Origin: Streptosporangiaceae bacterium
Lineage (GTDB): Bacteria; Actinomycetota; Actinomycetes; Streptosporangiales; Streptosporangiaceae
DNA length: 14,456 nt
Direction of reading: 5' to 3'
Assembly (NCBI GenBank): GCA_030040475.1
Contig: JASHTQ010000757.1
Span: 1-14,456, forward strand
Shown one piece after another: positions 1 to 6,461 of the stretch. Below the pieces are notes generated by a model, which worked only from the letters and a program-made list of their open reading frames with translations, searched no databases and was not told the DNA's origin. The translations under genes and the position numbers were made by a program. Within the stretch, counting starts at the first letter, position 1. Every line of letters begins with the position of its first letter.

Positions 1-50
1 TGCTGGTTGCGGCGGACTGTCTCCGCGATCTTGTTGAGATCTGGCGCCAT
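1..50 (-). CDS. 5' end of an unidentified gene leaving the window
   Basis: An ATG on the minus strand at 50 is preceded by a purine-rich GGGAGA ribosome-binding site about 5 nt upstream. It opens a frame reading MAPDLNKIAETVRRNQ up to the window edge. Only 16 residues are visible, too few to name a family. The peptide looks like a soluble amphipathic helix with no signal sequence. The Shine-Dalgarno match and the absence of a stop are the only support, so this is a tentative partial gene. Confidence 0.45.
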   Translation of the reverse strand, partial: MAPDLNKIAETVRRNQ

Positions 51-148
51 GATCTTCTCCCATCCCCGTTGCTCTGCTCGTCCATTCCAACCGTAGCGCG
101 GCGGATTGCCCGAACCGGGCTGGACTCGCGCCAGCTATTCGAACTGGC

Positions 149-271
149 GGGTGGCCAGCGCTGGCCGCGGCGGATGCCGAACGAGATCAGCCACTCCTGG
201 TAGTCCCGGCCCAGCCGCTCGCGGAAGCCCGAGGCGCCGCGATCGTGGAAGTGAGACCACGGCTCGTTCTG
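149..271 (-). pseudogene. Decayed coding remnant of about 41 codons, family unknown
   Basis: Read on the minus strand from 271 down to 149, this stretch gives a protein-like frame containing NEPWSHFHDRGASGFRERLG and then DYQEWLISFGIRRGQRW. Nearly every codon ends in G or C, as in the real genes nearby. No start codon or ribosome site precedes it: an in-frame TGA and an AT-rich patch lie just upstream, at about 272-296. Downstream the codon bias fades without a proper stop. I read it as the leftover of a larger gene. Chance bias in high-GC DNA is the alternative. The family is not recognised. Confidence 0.35.
153..166. repeat. 14-bp perfect palindrome
   Basis: GGCCAGCGCTGGCC is its own reverse complement. 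A second inverted repeat, CGCCAG (129-134) with CTGGCG (144-149) and a 9-nt loop, lies next to it. Both sit at the end of the decayed coding remnant. They could be leftover terminator hairpins or protein-binding sites; there is no T-run to support termination. Confidence 0.4.
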
Positions 272-333
272 AATAGAAATCTTTAAAAATCATGCCGAAC
301 GGCGGGTGGTGCGCGGCAGCAGGCAGGCGTCGC

Positions 334-531
334 CTAGCCGCTGGGTTTCGGGGTGGAGCAGGCGATCTGGGGATCCAGGCCGATGTAGTTCAGCGGCCCC
401 GCGACGATCGTCAGCGCGACCGTCGCGCCCTGGGTGCAGCCGAAGTTGTTCTGGCTGAAGTAGCCGCGCTGGCCGGCCGCGGCGGCACCGATGAGGATCC
501 AGATGAAAACGATCAGCGTCCCCTTGCTCAT
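334..531 (-). CDS. 65-residue single-pass membrane miniprotein (copy A)
   Basis: This is a conserved-looking small protein of unknown function. Residues 4-19 form one hydrophobic helix (TLIVFIWILIGAAAA). The rest carries a GQRGY motif (20-24), Cys32, the motif AGPLNYIG (44-51), Cys58 and a Pro/Ser-rich tail. The short charged N-terminus suggests the tail faces outside, where Cys32 and Cys58 could form a disulfide (inference). The start is fixed by GGAGGAG about 4 nt before ATG 531. A paralogue of identical length lies at 7207-7404; by eye about 30 of 65 residues are identical, including both cysteines and both motifs. That pairing makes a real gene very likely. No function can be assigned. 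Confidence 0.85.
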   Translation of the reverse strand: MSKGTLIVFIWILIGAAAAGQRGYFSQNNFGCTQGATVALTIVAGPLNYIGLDPQIACSTPKPSG

Positions 532-566
532 GTCTCCTCCGCCGACCCAGCCCAGAGCATGTTGTG

Positions 567-572
567 ATAGTA
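567..572 (-). promoter_or_regulatory. -10 element for miniprotein copy A
   Basis: TACTAT on the minus strand (572 down to 567) matches TANNNT. It predicts a start of transcription near A560, giving a leader of about 29 nt that contains the GGAGGAG ribosome site. No convincing -35 hexamer is visible. Confidence 0.4.
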
Positions 573-608
573 GCCTCCATACCCCGTTTTGCCTGATTCG
601 CCGCGCCG

Positions 609-2060
609 TTAGCCGCGGTCGAGGAAGGCGCGGACCACGGCCTTGTACGGTTCGCGGTCGTAGCTGGCGACGTACGCGCCGGCCATCCGCACCGGGTCGC
701 CGAAGAAGTAGTACTCGTACAGCGCCTGGCGGCCGGAGAAGGCGGAGATGCAGGCGTCCCAGACCAGCCGGAACAGCCTGACCCGGTCGGCGCCGCCGAG
801 CGTGGCGGCCTGCAGGTAGGTCTCGATGTCGGCGGCCGCGTGCCCGGTGACGTCCGCGTGGGTCGGCGTGGCCATCAGGCCGGAGGCGCCGAACTTGCGC
901 AGCATCTCCGGGAACCGCTGGTAGAGCTTCGGGTACAGGTTGCGGGCCGTGTTCAGCGGCGGCCAGGCCGGGGTGAGCACGCCGAAGGCGTTCGGCGCGG
1001 CGTCGGCCTCGGCGGCCCGGGCCAGCGCGCGCAGCGTCTCAAGCGTCGTGATGACCTCGGCCACGTCGGCCTGGACGTGCTGGAACTGCTCGATGCCGAT
1101 CGCCTCGGTGAGCAGGCTGACCAGGCCGAGGATGTACTCGGTCTTGGCCGTGGTGCGGGCCAGCACCTGGTGGGTCATGTGCACGACGGCCGAGGTGTGC
1201 GAGTAGAACCCGTTGCACAGGTCCGGGTCGCCGAGCACGAAGACCCGCTCGTACGGGACGTGCACGTCGTCGAAGACGACCACCGCGTCGGGTTCCTCGA
1301 ACCTGGCGCCGAGCGGGTGGTCGCGGCGGTCGCGGCCGTAGTCGAGCGACTCGCGGGCCAGGTAGCGCAGGCCGTCGGCGTCGTTCGGGATGGCGCAGGC
1401 GAACGAGTACGGCTTGTCCTCCGGGGTGGCGCGCAGGACCGTGGAGGGGAACACGAGGAGTTCGTCGGCGAACGGGCCGATGGTGGCGAGCAGGCGGGCG
1501 CCGCGGATCACCACGCCGTTGTCGTCCTCGCGCACGACGTGCGCCATCAGCTCGCCCCTGGCCTGCTGGCTCGCGGCGACCGCGCGGTTGGCCTGCGGCG
1601 GGACCAGCGTGTGGGTGCAGAGCAGGTCCTGCTCGCGGACCTGCTCCGCGTAGCGCCGGATGTTCTCGCCCCAGGCCGGGCTGGCCTGGGCGAACCAGTC
1701 GCTCGCGGCCGACAGGGCCATCAGCGCGCTGTTCAGGTAATCGGGCGTGCGGCCGAGCATGCCGAGCGAGCGATCGGCCCACAGCTTGAACGCCTGGCTG
1801 CGCTTGGCCAGGTCTTCCGGCGTCTGCGGGACGAGGAAGGAGGTGGCGACGGGGTCGCCGGTCGTCGGCGAGGGATAGGTGAGGATGTCTTTGTAGGCGG
1901 GGTCGTGCTGCATGTCGTACAGGTCGGCGTAGGTCTTGATGACGTTGCGGAACGCGGGGTGCGCCGCCACGCCGCCGGTCAGGGTCTCGCCGCCGATCTC
2001 CACGTGGACGCGGGCCGCGGACAGCCGCTGGAGGAATTCACTGCCGGTGCGTGCCGCCAT
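609..2060 (-). CDS. hpaB: 4-hydroxyphenylacetate 3-monooxygenase-type oxygenase (HpaB family)
   Basis: This is the large component of a two-component flavin monooxygenase. Such enzymes use FADH2 from a separate reductase to ortho-hydroxylate a phenol (4-hydroxyphenylacetate to homoprotocatechuate in the type enzyme). The 483 residues match the usual length. Family blocks seen: GRTPDY (103-108), YAEQVREQDLLCTHTLVPPQ (137-156), IRGARLLATIGPFADELLV (185-203), and HPLGARFEEPDAVVVFDDV followed by HVPYERVF (248-274). Arg104, Tyr108 and His150 align with the substrate residues Arg100, Tyr104 and His142 described for Thermus HpaB. No HpaC reductase or ring-cleavage gene is in the window, so the true phenolic substrate is open; related enzymes act on chlorophenols or tyrosyl carrier-protein intermediates. 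ATG 2060 has no ribosome site but lies 7 nt after a -10 element, so the mRNA is probably leaderless. Confidence 0.9.
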   Translation of the reverse strand: MAARTGSEFLQRLSAARVHVEIGGETLTGGVAAHPAFRNVIKTYADLYDMQHDPAYKDILTYPSPTTGDPVATSFLVPQTPEDLAKRSQAFKLWADRSLGMLGRTPDYLNSALMALSAASDWFAQASPAWGENIRRYAEQVREQDLLCTHTLVPPQANRAVAASQQARGELMAHVVREDDNGVVIRGARLLATIGPFADELLVFPSTVLRATPEDKPYSFACAIPNDADGLRYLARESLDYGRDRRDHPLGARFEEPDAVVVFDDVHVPYERVFVLGDPDLCNGFYSHTSAVVHMTHQVLARTTAKTEYILGLVSLLTEAIGIEQFQHVQADVAEVITTLETLRALARAAEADAAPNAFGVLTPAWPPLNTARNLYPKLYQRFPEMLRKFGASGLMATPTHADVTGHAAADIETYLQAATLGGADRVRLFRLVWDACISAFSGRQALYEYYFFGDPVRMAGAYVASYDREPYKAVVRAFLDRG

Positions 2061-2067
2061 ATCCGGG

Positions 2068-2077
2068 ACGGTACCGT
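2068..2077. promoter_or_regulatory. Symmetric -10 shared by hpaB and the PAP2-like gene
   Basis: ACGGTACCGT is a perfect 10-bp palindrome that contains TACCGT on both strands (2072-2077 plus; 2073-2068 minus). Each copy matches TANNNT. On the plus strand 6 nt separate it from ATG 2084; on the minus strand 7 nt separate it from ATG 2060. This spacing is what leaderless actinobacterial transcripts show, so both divergent genes may be transcribed without 5' leaders from one symmetric element. Neither gene has a Shine-Dalgarno sequence, in agreement. The -35 regions are not obvious. Confidence 0.55.
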
Positions 2078-2083
2078 CTGCTC

Positions 2084-2695
2084 ATGGGCGACCGTCAAGT
2101 CCTTGCCCGGCGGTGCACCTACCTGCTGGAGCCGAAGAACTGGCTGATCGTCACCGTGGTCGGCGTCGGCGGGCGGGTCGACGGCTGGGCCGGCGTCGGC
2201 TGGGGGCTGCTTGCCGCGCTGTTCGTCGCGGTGCTGCCGACGCTGTTCGTCTCCTACGGGGTGCGCCACGGACGCTGGAGCGACCGGAACGTGGGCGCGC
2301 GGGGGCCGCGCCTTGTCGTGCTGGCGTTCATCACGGCGTCGGTCGCTGCCGGGCTGGTCCTGCTTGTCCTGCTCGGCGCGCCGCGGCTGCTGATCGGGTA
2401 CCTGGCGTTCATGCTGGCCAGCGTCGCGGTGCTTGCGGCGATCACGTTCGTGTGGAAGATCTCGATCCACTGCGCGGTGGCGTCGGGTTCGGTGGCGATC
2501 CTGGCGCTGACCTACGGGCCGCTGCTGCTCGGCGGCTACCTGCTCGTCGGGCTGCTTGCCTGGTCCAGGGTGGCGCTGCGGGATCACACCGTGGCCCAGG
2601 TGGTGGCTGGGTCGGTGCTTGGCGCTTGCGCGGCGGCGCTGGCCTATGCCGCGCTTGTCTCCGGGACGGCCGGTTCGGCAGGCTCCTCGCGGTAG
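2084..2695 (+). CDS. PAP2-superfamily integral membrane protein
   Basis: A 203-residue multi-spanning membrane protein related to type 2 phosphatidic acid phosphatases, which hydrolyse lipid phosphates at the membrane. Hydrophobic segments are near 20-31, 38-58, 77-98, 101-123, 134-158 and 172-194. The signature is KISIHCAVASG (125-135), standing for the PSGH block, and SRVALRDHTVAQVVAG (161-176), standing for SRxxxxxHxxxD. Thus Ser161, Arg162 and His168 are kept, but the final Asp is Gln172. The first motif (KxxxxxxRP) is not recognisable, so catalysis is uncertain. The start at ATG 2084 rests on the -10 element 6 nt upstream; an earlier in-frame ATG at 2051 lies before that element and inside hpaB, so I reject it. 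The 3' end overlaps a possible small ORF on the other strand. Confidence 0.8.
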   Translation: MGDRQVLARRCTYLLEPKNWLIVTVVGVGGRVDGWAGVGWGLLAALFVAVLPTLFVSYGVRHGRWSDRNVGARGPRLVVLAFITASVAAGLVLLVLLGAPRLLIGYLAFMLASVAVLAAITFVWKISIHCAVASGSVAILALTYGPLLLGGYLLVGLLAWSRVALRDHTVAQVVAGSVLGACAAALAYAALVSGTAGSAGSSR

Positions 2696-2724
2696 TGGTA
2701 CTTGCCGCCGCGCAGCCAGGACAT
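2644..2724 (-). CDS. Candidate 26-residue basic/aromatic miniprotein
   Basis: The minus-strand ATG at 2724 opens a 26-codon frame beginning MSWLRGGKYHYREEP and ending in an acidic, Ala/Pro-rich tail. The first 13 codons after the ATG all end in G or C, and the composition (WLRGGKYHYR) is unlike random high-GC translation. It starts 35 nt after the stop of the secreted peptidase gene on the same strand, so it could be its distal operon partner. Its last 52 nt lie antisense to the end of the PAP2-like gene. No ribosome site is seen. It may be a real small gene missed by length cut-offs, or chance. Confidence 0.4.
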   Translation of the reverse strand: MSWLRGGKYHYREEPAEPAVPETSAA

Positions 2725-2759
2725 GCCCGCGGCACGGCGGGGCTTGGCGTTCTGTTCCG

Positions 2760-4847
2760 TCAGTAGGGCACGCCCTCGGGGGCGGGGGTGGATCCGTAGG
2801 CGGAGGCGGTGCTGACGGTGGCTCTGGCCTCGGCCCCGTAAAGGGGCCACGAGGCCTTGATTCCCGTGATCGTCGTGCCGTTGCCCTTGGCGGTGAGGTC
2901 GGCGGTGATCGTGGTGGCGCCGATCGTCACGGTGCCGCTGATCTTCACGCCGGGCACGAGCTCGTCGCCGGCCAGCGTGAGCTGGTCGCCGCTTGCCGAC
3001 ACCGTCACGCTCCCGCCGTACAGGCCAGCGTCCGGAGAGGCGCCGACCGACTCGTAGCGGGCGACCGCGTCGCCGGCGGTCTGCACGGCCGCGGCAAGCA
3101 GCCGCAGCGCCGTCGTGCTCGCCTGGCCGGCGGCTAGCGTGAGCGGGGCGACCTCGCCGAGGCTGGCCGGGTATGCGCCCACCGCGCGGATGCCGGGGAT
3201 GGCCGCGGCGCAGGACACATCCAGACGCTGCAACACTGCGGGATCGGTCACGAAGGCCTGGATGATCTCCGAGGCGCAGCCGTAGGAATCGCCCTCGCCG
3301 ACGACGTGGGTCTCGTTGGCGAACACCACGAACCTGCTGTCGCCGCCGATCTCGGCCTGGACCTCGGGCACCCCGGCGGGCGGCGTCCAGGTATCCAGCG
3401 AGCCGCCGAGGATCAGCACCGGCAGGTGCGGCGGGAGGAAGGGCGGCGCGGCGGTGATGGGCGGCTGCGCGATCGTCGGGCGGGGCCAGTCCAGGCAGGC
3501 GGTGTAGTTCTCGGTGTTCTGGTCCATCGCCAGCCACTGCGCCGTGCTGAACGGGGCGAACGTGCTCGCGGGGAGCGTCGCCTCGGCGGCCTGCAGGTCG
3601 GCCAGCCGGGTCGGCTCGCTGGCGTCAAGCGGGAAGAGCTGCGGGTAGTCCTGGCAGGAGACCGCCATGTACAGCTCGACCGAGTACTCGCCGACCGGCT
3701 GGCCGAAATACGCCTCGTCGACGGCCAGCCGCGACGCGTACAGGCGCAGCAGCGGCGCGGCCTGGTGATGGTCCAGGAGCGCCCGGGCGGCGGCGTCAAG
3801 CGCGGCGTAGATCGCGGGATCTTCGGCCGAGTCGCTGACCAGGTTGACCAGGCCGACGACGCCCATCGTCACCGGCTGCCGGGTCCCGTCGGGGCCGGGC
3901 ACGGTGCCGCGGGCCGGTTCGGCCGCGAGCCGGCGGGCCAGGGCCTCGATGCGGGGCCAGGACGCGCCGCCGGCCGCGGCGCAGGCCGGGGTCTGGGCGC
4001 ATACCGTGTCGAAGTCGGCGGGCATGGTCGCGATCGTGCTCCGGTACCAGGGATCCAGGCCCTGCACCTGGTAGGTCGAGTCGAGCGTGAGGCTGCGCAC
4101 CAGGGACGGGTAGCGGGCCGCGAAGACCTGGGCGAACCAGGAGCCGTAGGAGTCGCCGTAGACGTCGACCTTCGGAACCCTCAGGGCACGGACCACGGCG
4201 GCGACGTCGGCGGCGGATTCGGCGGAGGTGAACAGGTCAGAGGCGTGCAGGTAGCCGCCGCCCGGCGCGCGCCACCGGGTGTTGAGCGCGTCGGCGCAGC
4301 TGCCGACGACGGCCGCGAGGGCGAGGCTGCCCGACGGGCCGGCGTAGTTCTGCAGCGCGGGGCAGTTGAGCACGGTGGAGCAGCCGGTGCCGCGCAGGTC
4401 TATGGCGAGCATGTTGAAGCTGCGCAGGACCGGGCCGTACATCGCGGCGTAGCCGTCCGGCGCGACCGAAAGGATCGAGGGATAGCCCGGGCCGCCCTCG
4501 ACCGGGAGCACGGTGCCCGCCGGGCGGCCGTTACCTGTGGCCGGGTACCAGCGGTAGCAGACCGAGATGTCGGGGCTTCCGCGCAGCTGCCAGTCGAGCG
4601 GGACGCGGAGCGTTCCGCAGTAGGCGACCGGGGACCCGCCGCAGCGCTTGAGGTGCTGGGAGCCGACCTGCAGGGTCGTGGCGGCGGGGGTCGCGACCTG
4701 GACCTCCGCCTGGGCCGCGGCCGGGGCGGTCGCGGCACTGGCCGGACCGGCGGTCCCGGCGCCGGCCGGCACCAGGGCCGCGAGCGCGACGGTGAGCAGG
4801 AAGGACAGTGCTCGTCTCCGGGTCACGCAGCGGATCATAGCGGCCAC
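2760..4847 (-). CDS. Secreted alpha/beta-hydrolase, tripeptidyl aminopeptidase-like (S33)
   Basis: A 695-residue exported serine hydrolase of the type that releases N-terminal peptides from extracellular protein. The signal peptide has Arg10-Arg12, a hydrophobic core at 13-26 and a likely cut after ASA (36-38). The hydrolase fold shows an oxyanion strand EGGPGYPS (117-124), the nucleophile elbow GDSYGSW with Ser233, the acid Asp485 in GGSLDTWTP, and His514 in NETHVVG. About a dozen cysteines in the mature part suggest disulfides, fitting export. Residues from about 550 to 695 form an extra C-terminal region rich in Thr, Gly and Val that looks like beta-strands and goes beyond the usual core; its role is unknown. 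GTG 4847 is preferred over ATG 4838 because GAGGTG lies 8 nt before it. The gene lies 102 nt after the TPR-like gene, and an operon is possible. Confidence 0.88.
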   Translation of the reverse strand: MAAMIRCVTRRRALSFLLTVALAALVPAGAGTAGPASAATAPAAAQAEVQVATPAATTLQVGSQHLKRCGGSPVAYCGTLRVPLDWQLRGSPDISVCYRWYPATGNGRPAGTVLPVEGGPGYPSILSVAPDGYAAMYGPVLRSFNMLAIDLRGTGCSTVLNCPALQNYAGPSGSLALAAVVGSCADALNTRWRAPGGGYLHASDLFTSAESAADVAAVVRALRVPKVDVYGDSYGSWFAQVFAARYPSLVRSLTLDSTYQVQGLDPWYRSTIATMPADFDTVCAQTPACAAAGGASWPRIEALARRLAAEPARGTVPGPDGTRQPVTMGVVGLVNLVSDSAEDPAIYAALDAAARALLDHHQAAPLLRLYASRLAVDEAYFGQPVGEYSVELYMAVSCQDYPQLFPLDASEPTRLADLQAAEATLPASTFAPFSTAQWLAMDQNTENYTACLDWPRPTIAQPPITAAPPFLPPHLPVLILGGSLDTWTPPAGVPEVQAEIGGDSRFVVFANETHVVGEGDSYGCASEIIQAFVTDPAVLQRLDVSCAAAIPGIRAVGAYPASLGEVAPLTLAAGQASTTALRLLAAAVQTAGDAVARYESVGASPDAGLYGGSVTVSASGDQLTLAGDELVPGVKISGTVTIGATTITADLTAKGNGTTITGIKASWPLYGAEARATVSTASAYGSTPAPEGVPY

Positions 4848-4949
4848 TTTACGGACACCTCGCCGCGAAACGCCGGAAGCGGGGCCGTGGGCGGGGCAGG
4901 CTGCCGGTGACCGTCATCGCGGTGGCGCCGGATGAGGTCCGCCGCGCGC

Positions 4950-5411
4950 TCAGCTCAGGCCGGCCAGGTCGGCGTCCAGCAGGTCGCGCTCTTCCGCGTC
5001 GGTGATCTTGGCGGATTCCGCCCGGCCGAGGGCCACGTGCCTGGCCGTCATCTCGGCATCGCCGATCAGCTGGTAGGAACGGGCGATCGCCTCGTGCGCG
5101 ACGCCGACGTCGAAGGGCCCGAGATCGTGCTGCGTGGCCAGTTCCAGGCACCGGCGGGCATGGTGCAGGGCGGGCTCGAAGCGGCCGAGGACGGCATAGA
5201 CCCTCGAGCACTGCCACTCGCCGCGTGCCCAGTGCACCGGCTCGCCCGCGGCGCCCCAGTGATAGCGGCTCGCGTGCGCGCCGTGCAGCATCTCGTCGTC
5301 GTCGCCGACCGTGCGATCCGCCTTGACCAGCAGGTCCCAGACGTGATTGAAGATCGTGGCGGCCAGTTGGCGCTGCCGGCCTGCGTCAAGCTGCACCGGG
5401 GTAACTGTCAT
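4950..5411 (-). CDS. Small TPR-like helical protein, function unknown
   Basis: The product has 153 residues and is soluble, with no signal or membrane segment. Two helix-turn-helix units resembling tetratricopeptide repeats are visible, about 64-97 (ARGEWQCSRVYAVLGRFEPA) and 102-130 (VGVAHEAIARSYQLIGDAE). Before them lie NHVWDLLVKADRT (22-34) and a His/Trp-rich stretch, LHGAHASRYHWG (42-53), which could bind a metal or a small ligand (speculative). ATG 5411 is chosen because GCGGAG lies about 3 nt upstream; the longer frame reaching 5567 runs into the neighbouring gene. It starts 17 nt after the stop of the PhyH-type oxygenase and is probably co-transcribed with it, suggesting a joint role. 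I do not recognise a named family. Confidence 0.8.
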   Translation of the reverse strand: MTVTPVQLDAGRQRQLAATIFNHVWDLLVKADRTVGDDDEMLHGAHASRYHWGAAGEPVHWARGEWQCSRVYAVLGRFEPALHHARRCLELATQHDLGPFDVGVAHEAIARSYQLIGDAEMTARHVALGRAESAKITDAEERDLLDADLAGLS

Positions 5412-5428
5412 GATCTCCGCCTCTTTGC

Positions 5429-6331
5429 TCAGTGCACGGCCGCCGCCGGCGGGCGCCAGCGCTGCCAGCCGGGGTGCATGGCCACCAGGCGCGAGGGTGC
5501 CGGCGGGACGGCGACCAGCTGCGCACGGGGGGACAGGACAAGCCCGGCGGGAACAGGTTCCCACCACGGCTGGGCACTGAACAACCTGCTGAACATCTCC
5601 GGCGGCTGGGCGCTGGGTCCGAGGACCAGCTCGGCGGGAGCCGGCTGGTCCTGCCCCTGCCAGCGGAAGTCGCCGGAGATGCGCAGCGCCGAGCCCCAGT
5701 TGGGCAGCGCGGCGTGCGGGGTCAGGCAGTGGAAGATGATCGCGTCACCGGGCCGGTAGGTGGTCGTCGCCCAGCCGGGTTCGGATCTGCTCAGCGGCCG
5801 CGGCCGGCCGGGCGGCCCGAGGTGTCCGCCGGGCCGCAGCGCCAGTCCGCCGAGCAGGATCGGGATCTCCATCAGCGGGATCCAGCTCGTCAGCATGTCC
5901 TGGACGCCGGAGACCCCGTAGTCGTAGTGGATGTAGCGGCCGCGCGGGCGTGCCTCGGGACGTTCGGGGTAGACGGCGCGCAGCACCTTGGCCGGGTAGG
6001 AGAACGCCCCCGGCCCGAGGATGCGCCTGACCAGCGTGCGCAGCTCGGGCAGGTACGGGATCCGGTTGAAGGCTGCGCCGAACATCGCCGCGCGGAACGC
6101 CGTGTCGGACAGCGCGTCCATGGAGTTGACCGCGCGCGGCCGGACCGACGGTATGCCCCTGTCGTCGACCCAGCCGCCGGAGCGCAGCCGCTCCAGGACG
6201 ATCTGCCCGGCCGCCCAGATCTCGTCCTCGGGCAGCAGGCCGCGGAAGAACAGGTACCCGTCGGCGGCCAGCCGGCGCCGCAATCCCTCTGGATCGGTCA
6301 CCAGACGGGATGAATCGGACAGTTCCTCCAC
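5429..6331 (-). CDS. PhyH-family Fe(II)/2-oxoglutarate dioxygenase
   Basis: A 300-residue non-haem iron oxygenase of the phytanoyl-CoA dioxygenase superfamily, which couples 2-oxoglutarate decarboxylation to hydroxylation or halogenation of small molecules. The N-terminal DGYLFFRGLLPEDE block is typical. Likely iron ligands are His135 and Asp137 (RYIHYDYGV) and His206 (CLTPHAALPN); Arg217 (SALRIS) would hold 2-oxoglutarate. GGLALRPGGH (about 161-170) is the usual strand between them. Because Asp is present at the HxD site, a hydroxylase is more likely than a halogenase. The start is GTG 6331, 6 nt after a TATCGT -10, implying a leaderless mRNA; GTG 6337 in the same frame is the alternative. 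The Pro-rich C-terminal 60 residues are less typical. It leads a probable two-gene unit with the TPR-like gene. The substrate is unknown. Confidence 0.85.
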   Translation of the reverse strand: MEELSDSSRLVTDPEGLRRRLAADGYLFFRGLLPEDEIWAAGQIVLERLRSGGWVDDRGIPSVRPRAVNSMDALSDTAFRAAMFGAAFNRIPYLPELRTLVRRILGPGAFSYPAKVLRAVYPERPEARPRGRYIHYDYGVSGVQDMLTSWIPLMEIPILLGGLALRPGGHLGPPGRPRPLSRSEPGWATTTYRPGDAIIFHCLTPHAALPNWGSALRISGDFRWQGQDQPAPAELVLGPSAQPPEMFSRLFSAQPWWEPVPAGLVLSPRAQLVAVPPAPSRLVAMHPGWQRWRPPAAAVH

Positions 6332-6337
6332 ACGCAC

Positions 6338-6362
6338 ACGATAAGCGCCGCCGGCCGGCGCT
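6338..6362 (-). promoter_or_regulatory. Leaderless promoter of the PhyH-type gene with a palindrome in its spacer
   Basis: On the minus strand TATCGT (6343 down to 6338) is followed after 6 nt by GTG 6331. Immediately upstream, where the -10/-35 spacer should be, lies AGCGCCG (6344-6350) and its complement CGGCGCT (6356-6362), with a 5-nt centre. This 19-bp near-palindrome would be covered by RNA polymerase. That placement is what one expects of a repressor operator or of a spacer-binding MerR-type activator. No candidate regulator gene is adjacent. Confidence 0.4.
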
Positions 6363-6461
6363 CCGCACAATTCACGGCGAGCTGTCCGGGCGGGACCGGC
6401 CAGGCGAACGGGCGCGCGATCCCGGGCGTGGCGGAGGCCGTGCCCGGGTAGGGGGCGTGAT

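Noticed and set aside
840..2147. Plus-strand open frame (435 codons) opposite hpaB
   Set aside because: Shadow frame with repetitive Val/Arg/Gly composition; the hpaB frame is a full-length family match.
3306..4910. Long plus-strand open frame (534 codons) opposite the secreted peptidase
   Set aside because: It is the antisense shadow of a GC3-biased gene; its composition is Gly/Arg/Val/Ala-rich with no motifs, while the minus-strand frame has signal peptide and full catalytic triad.
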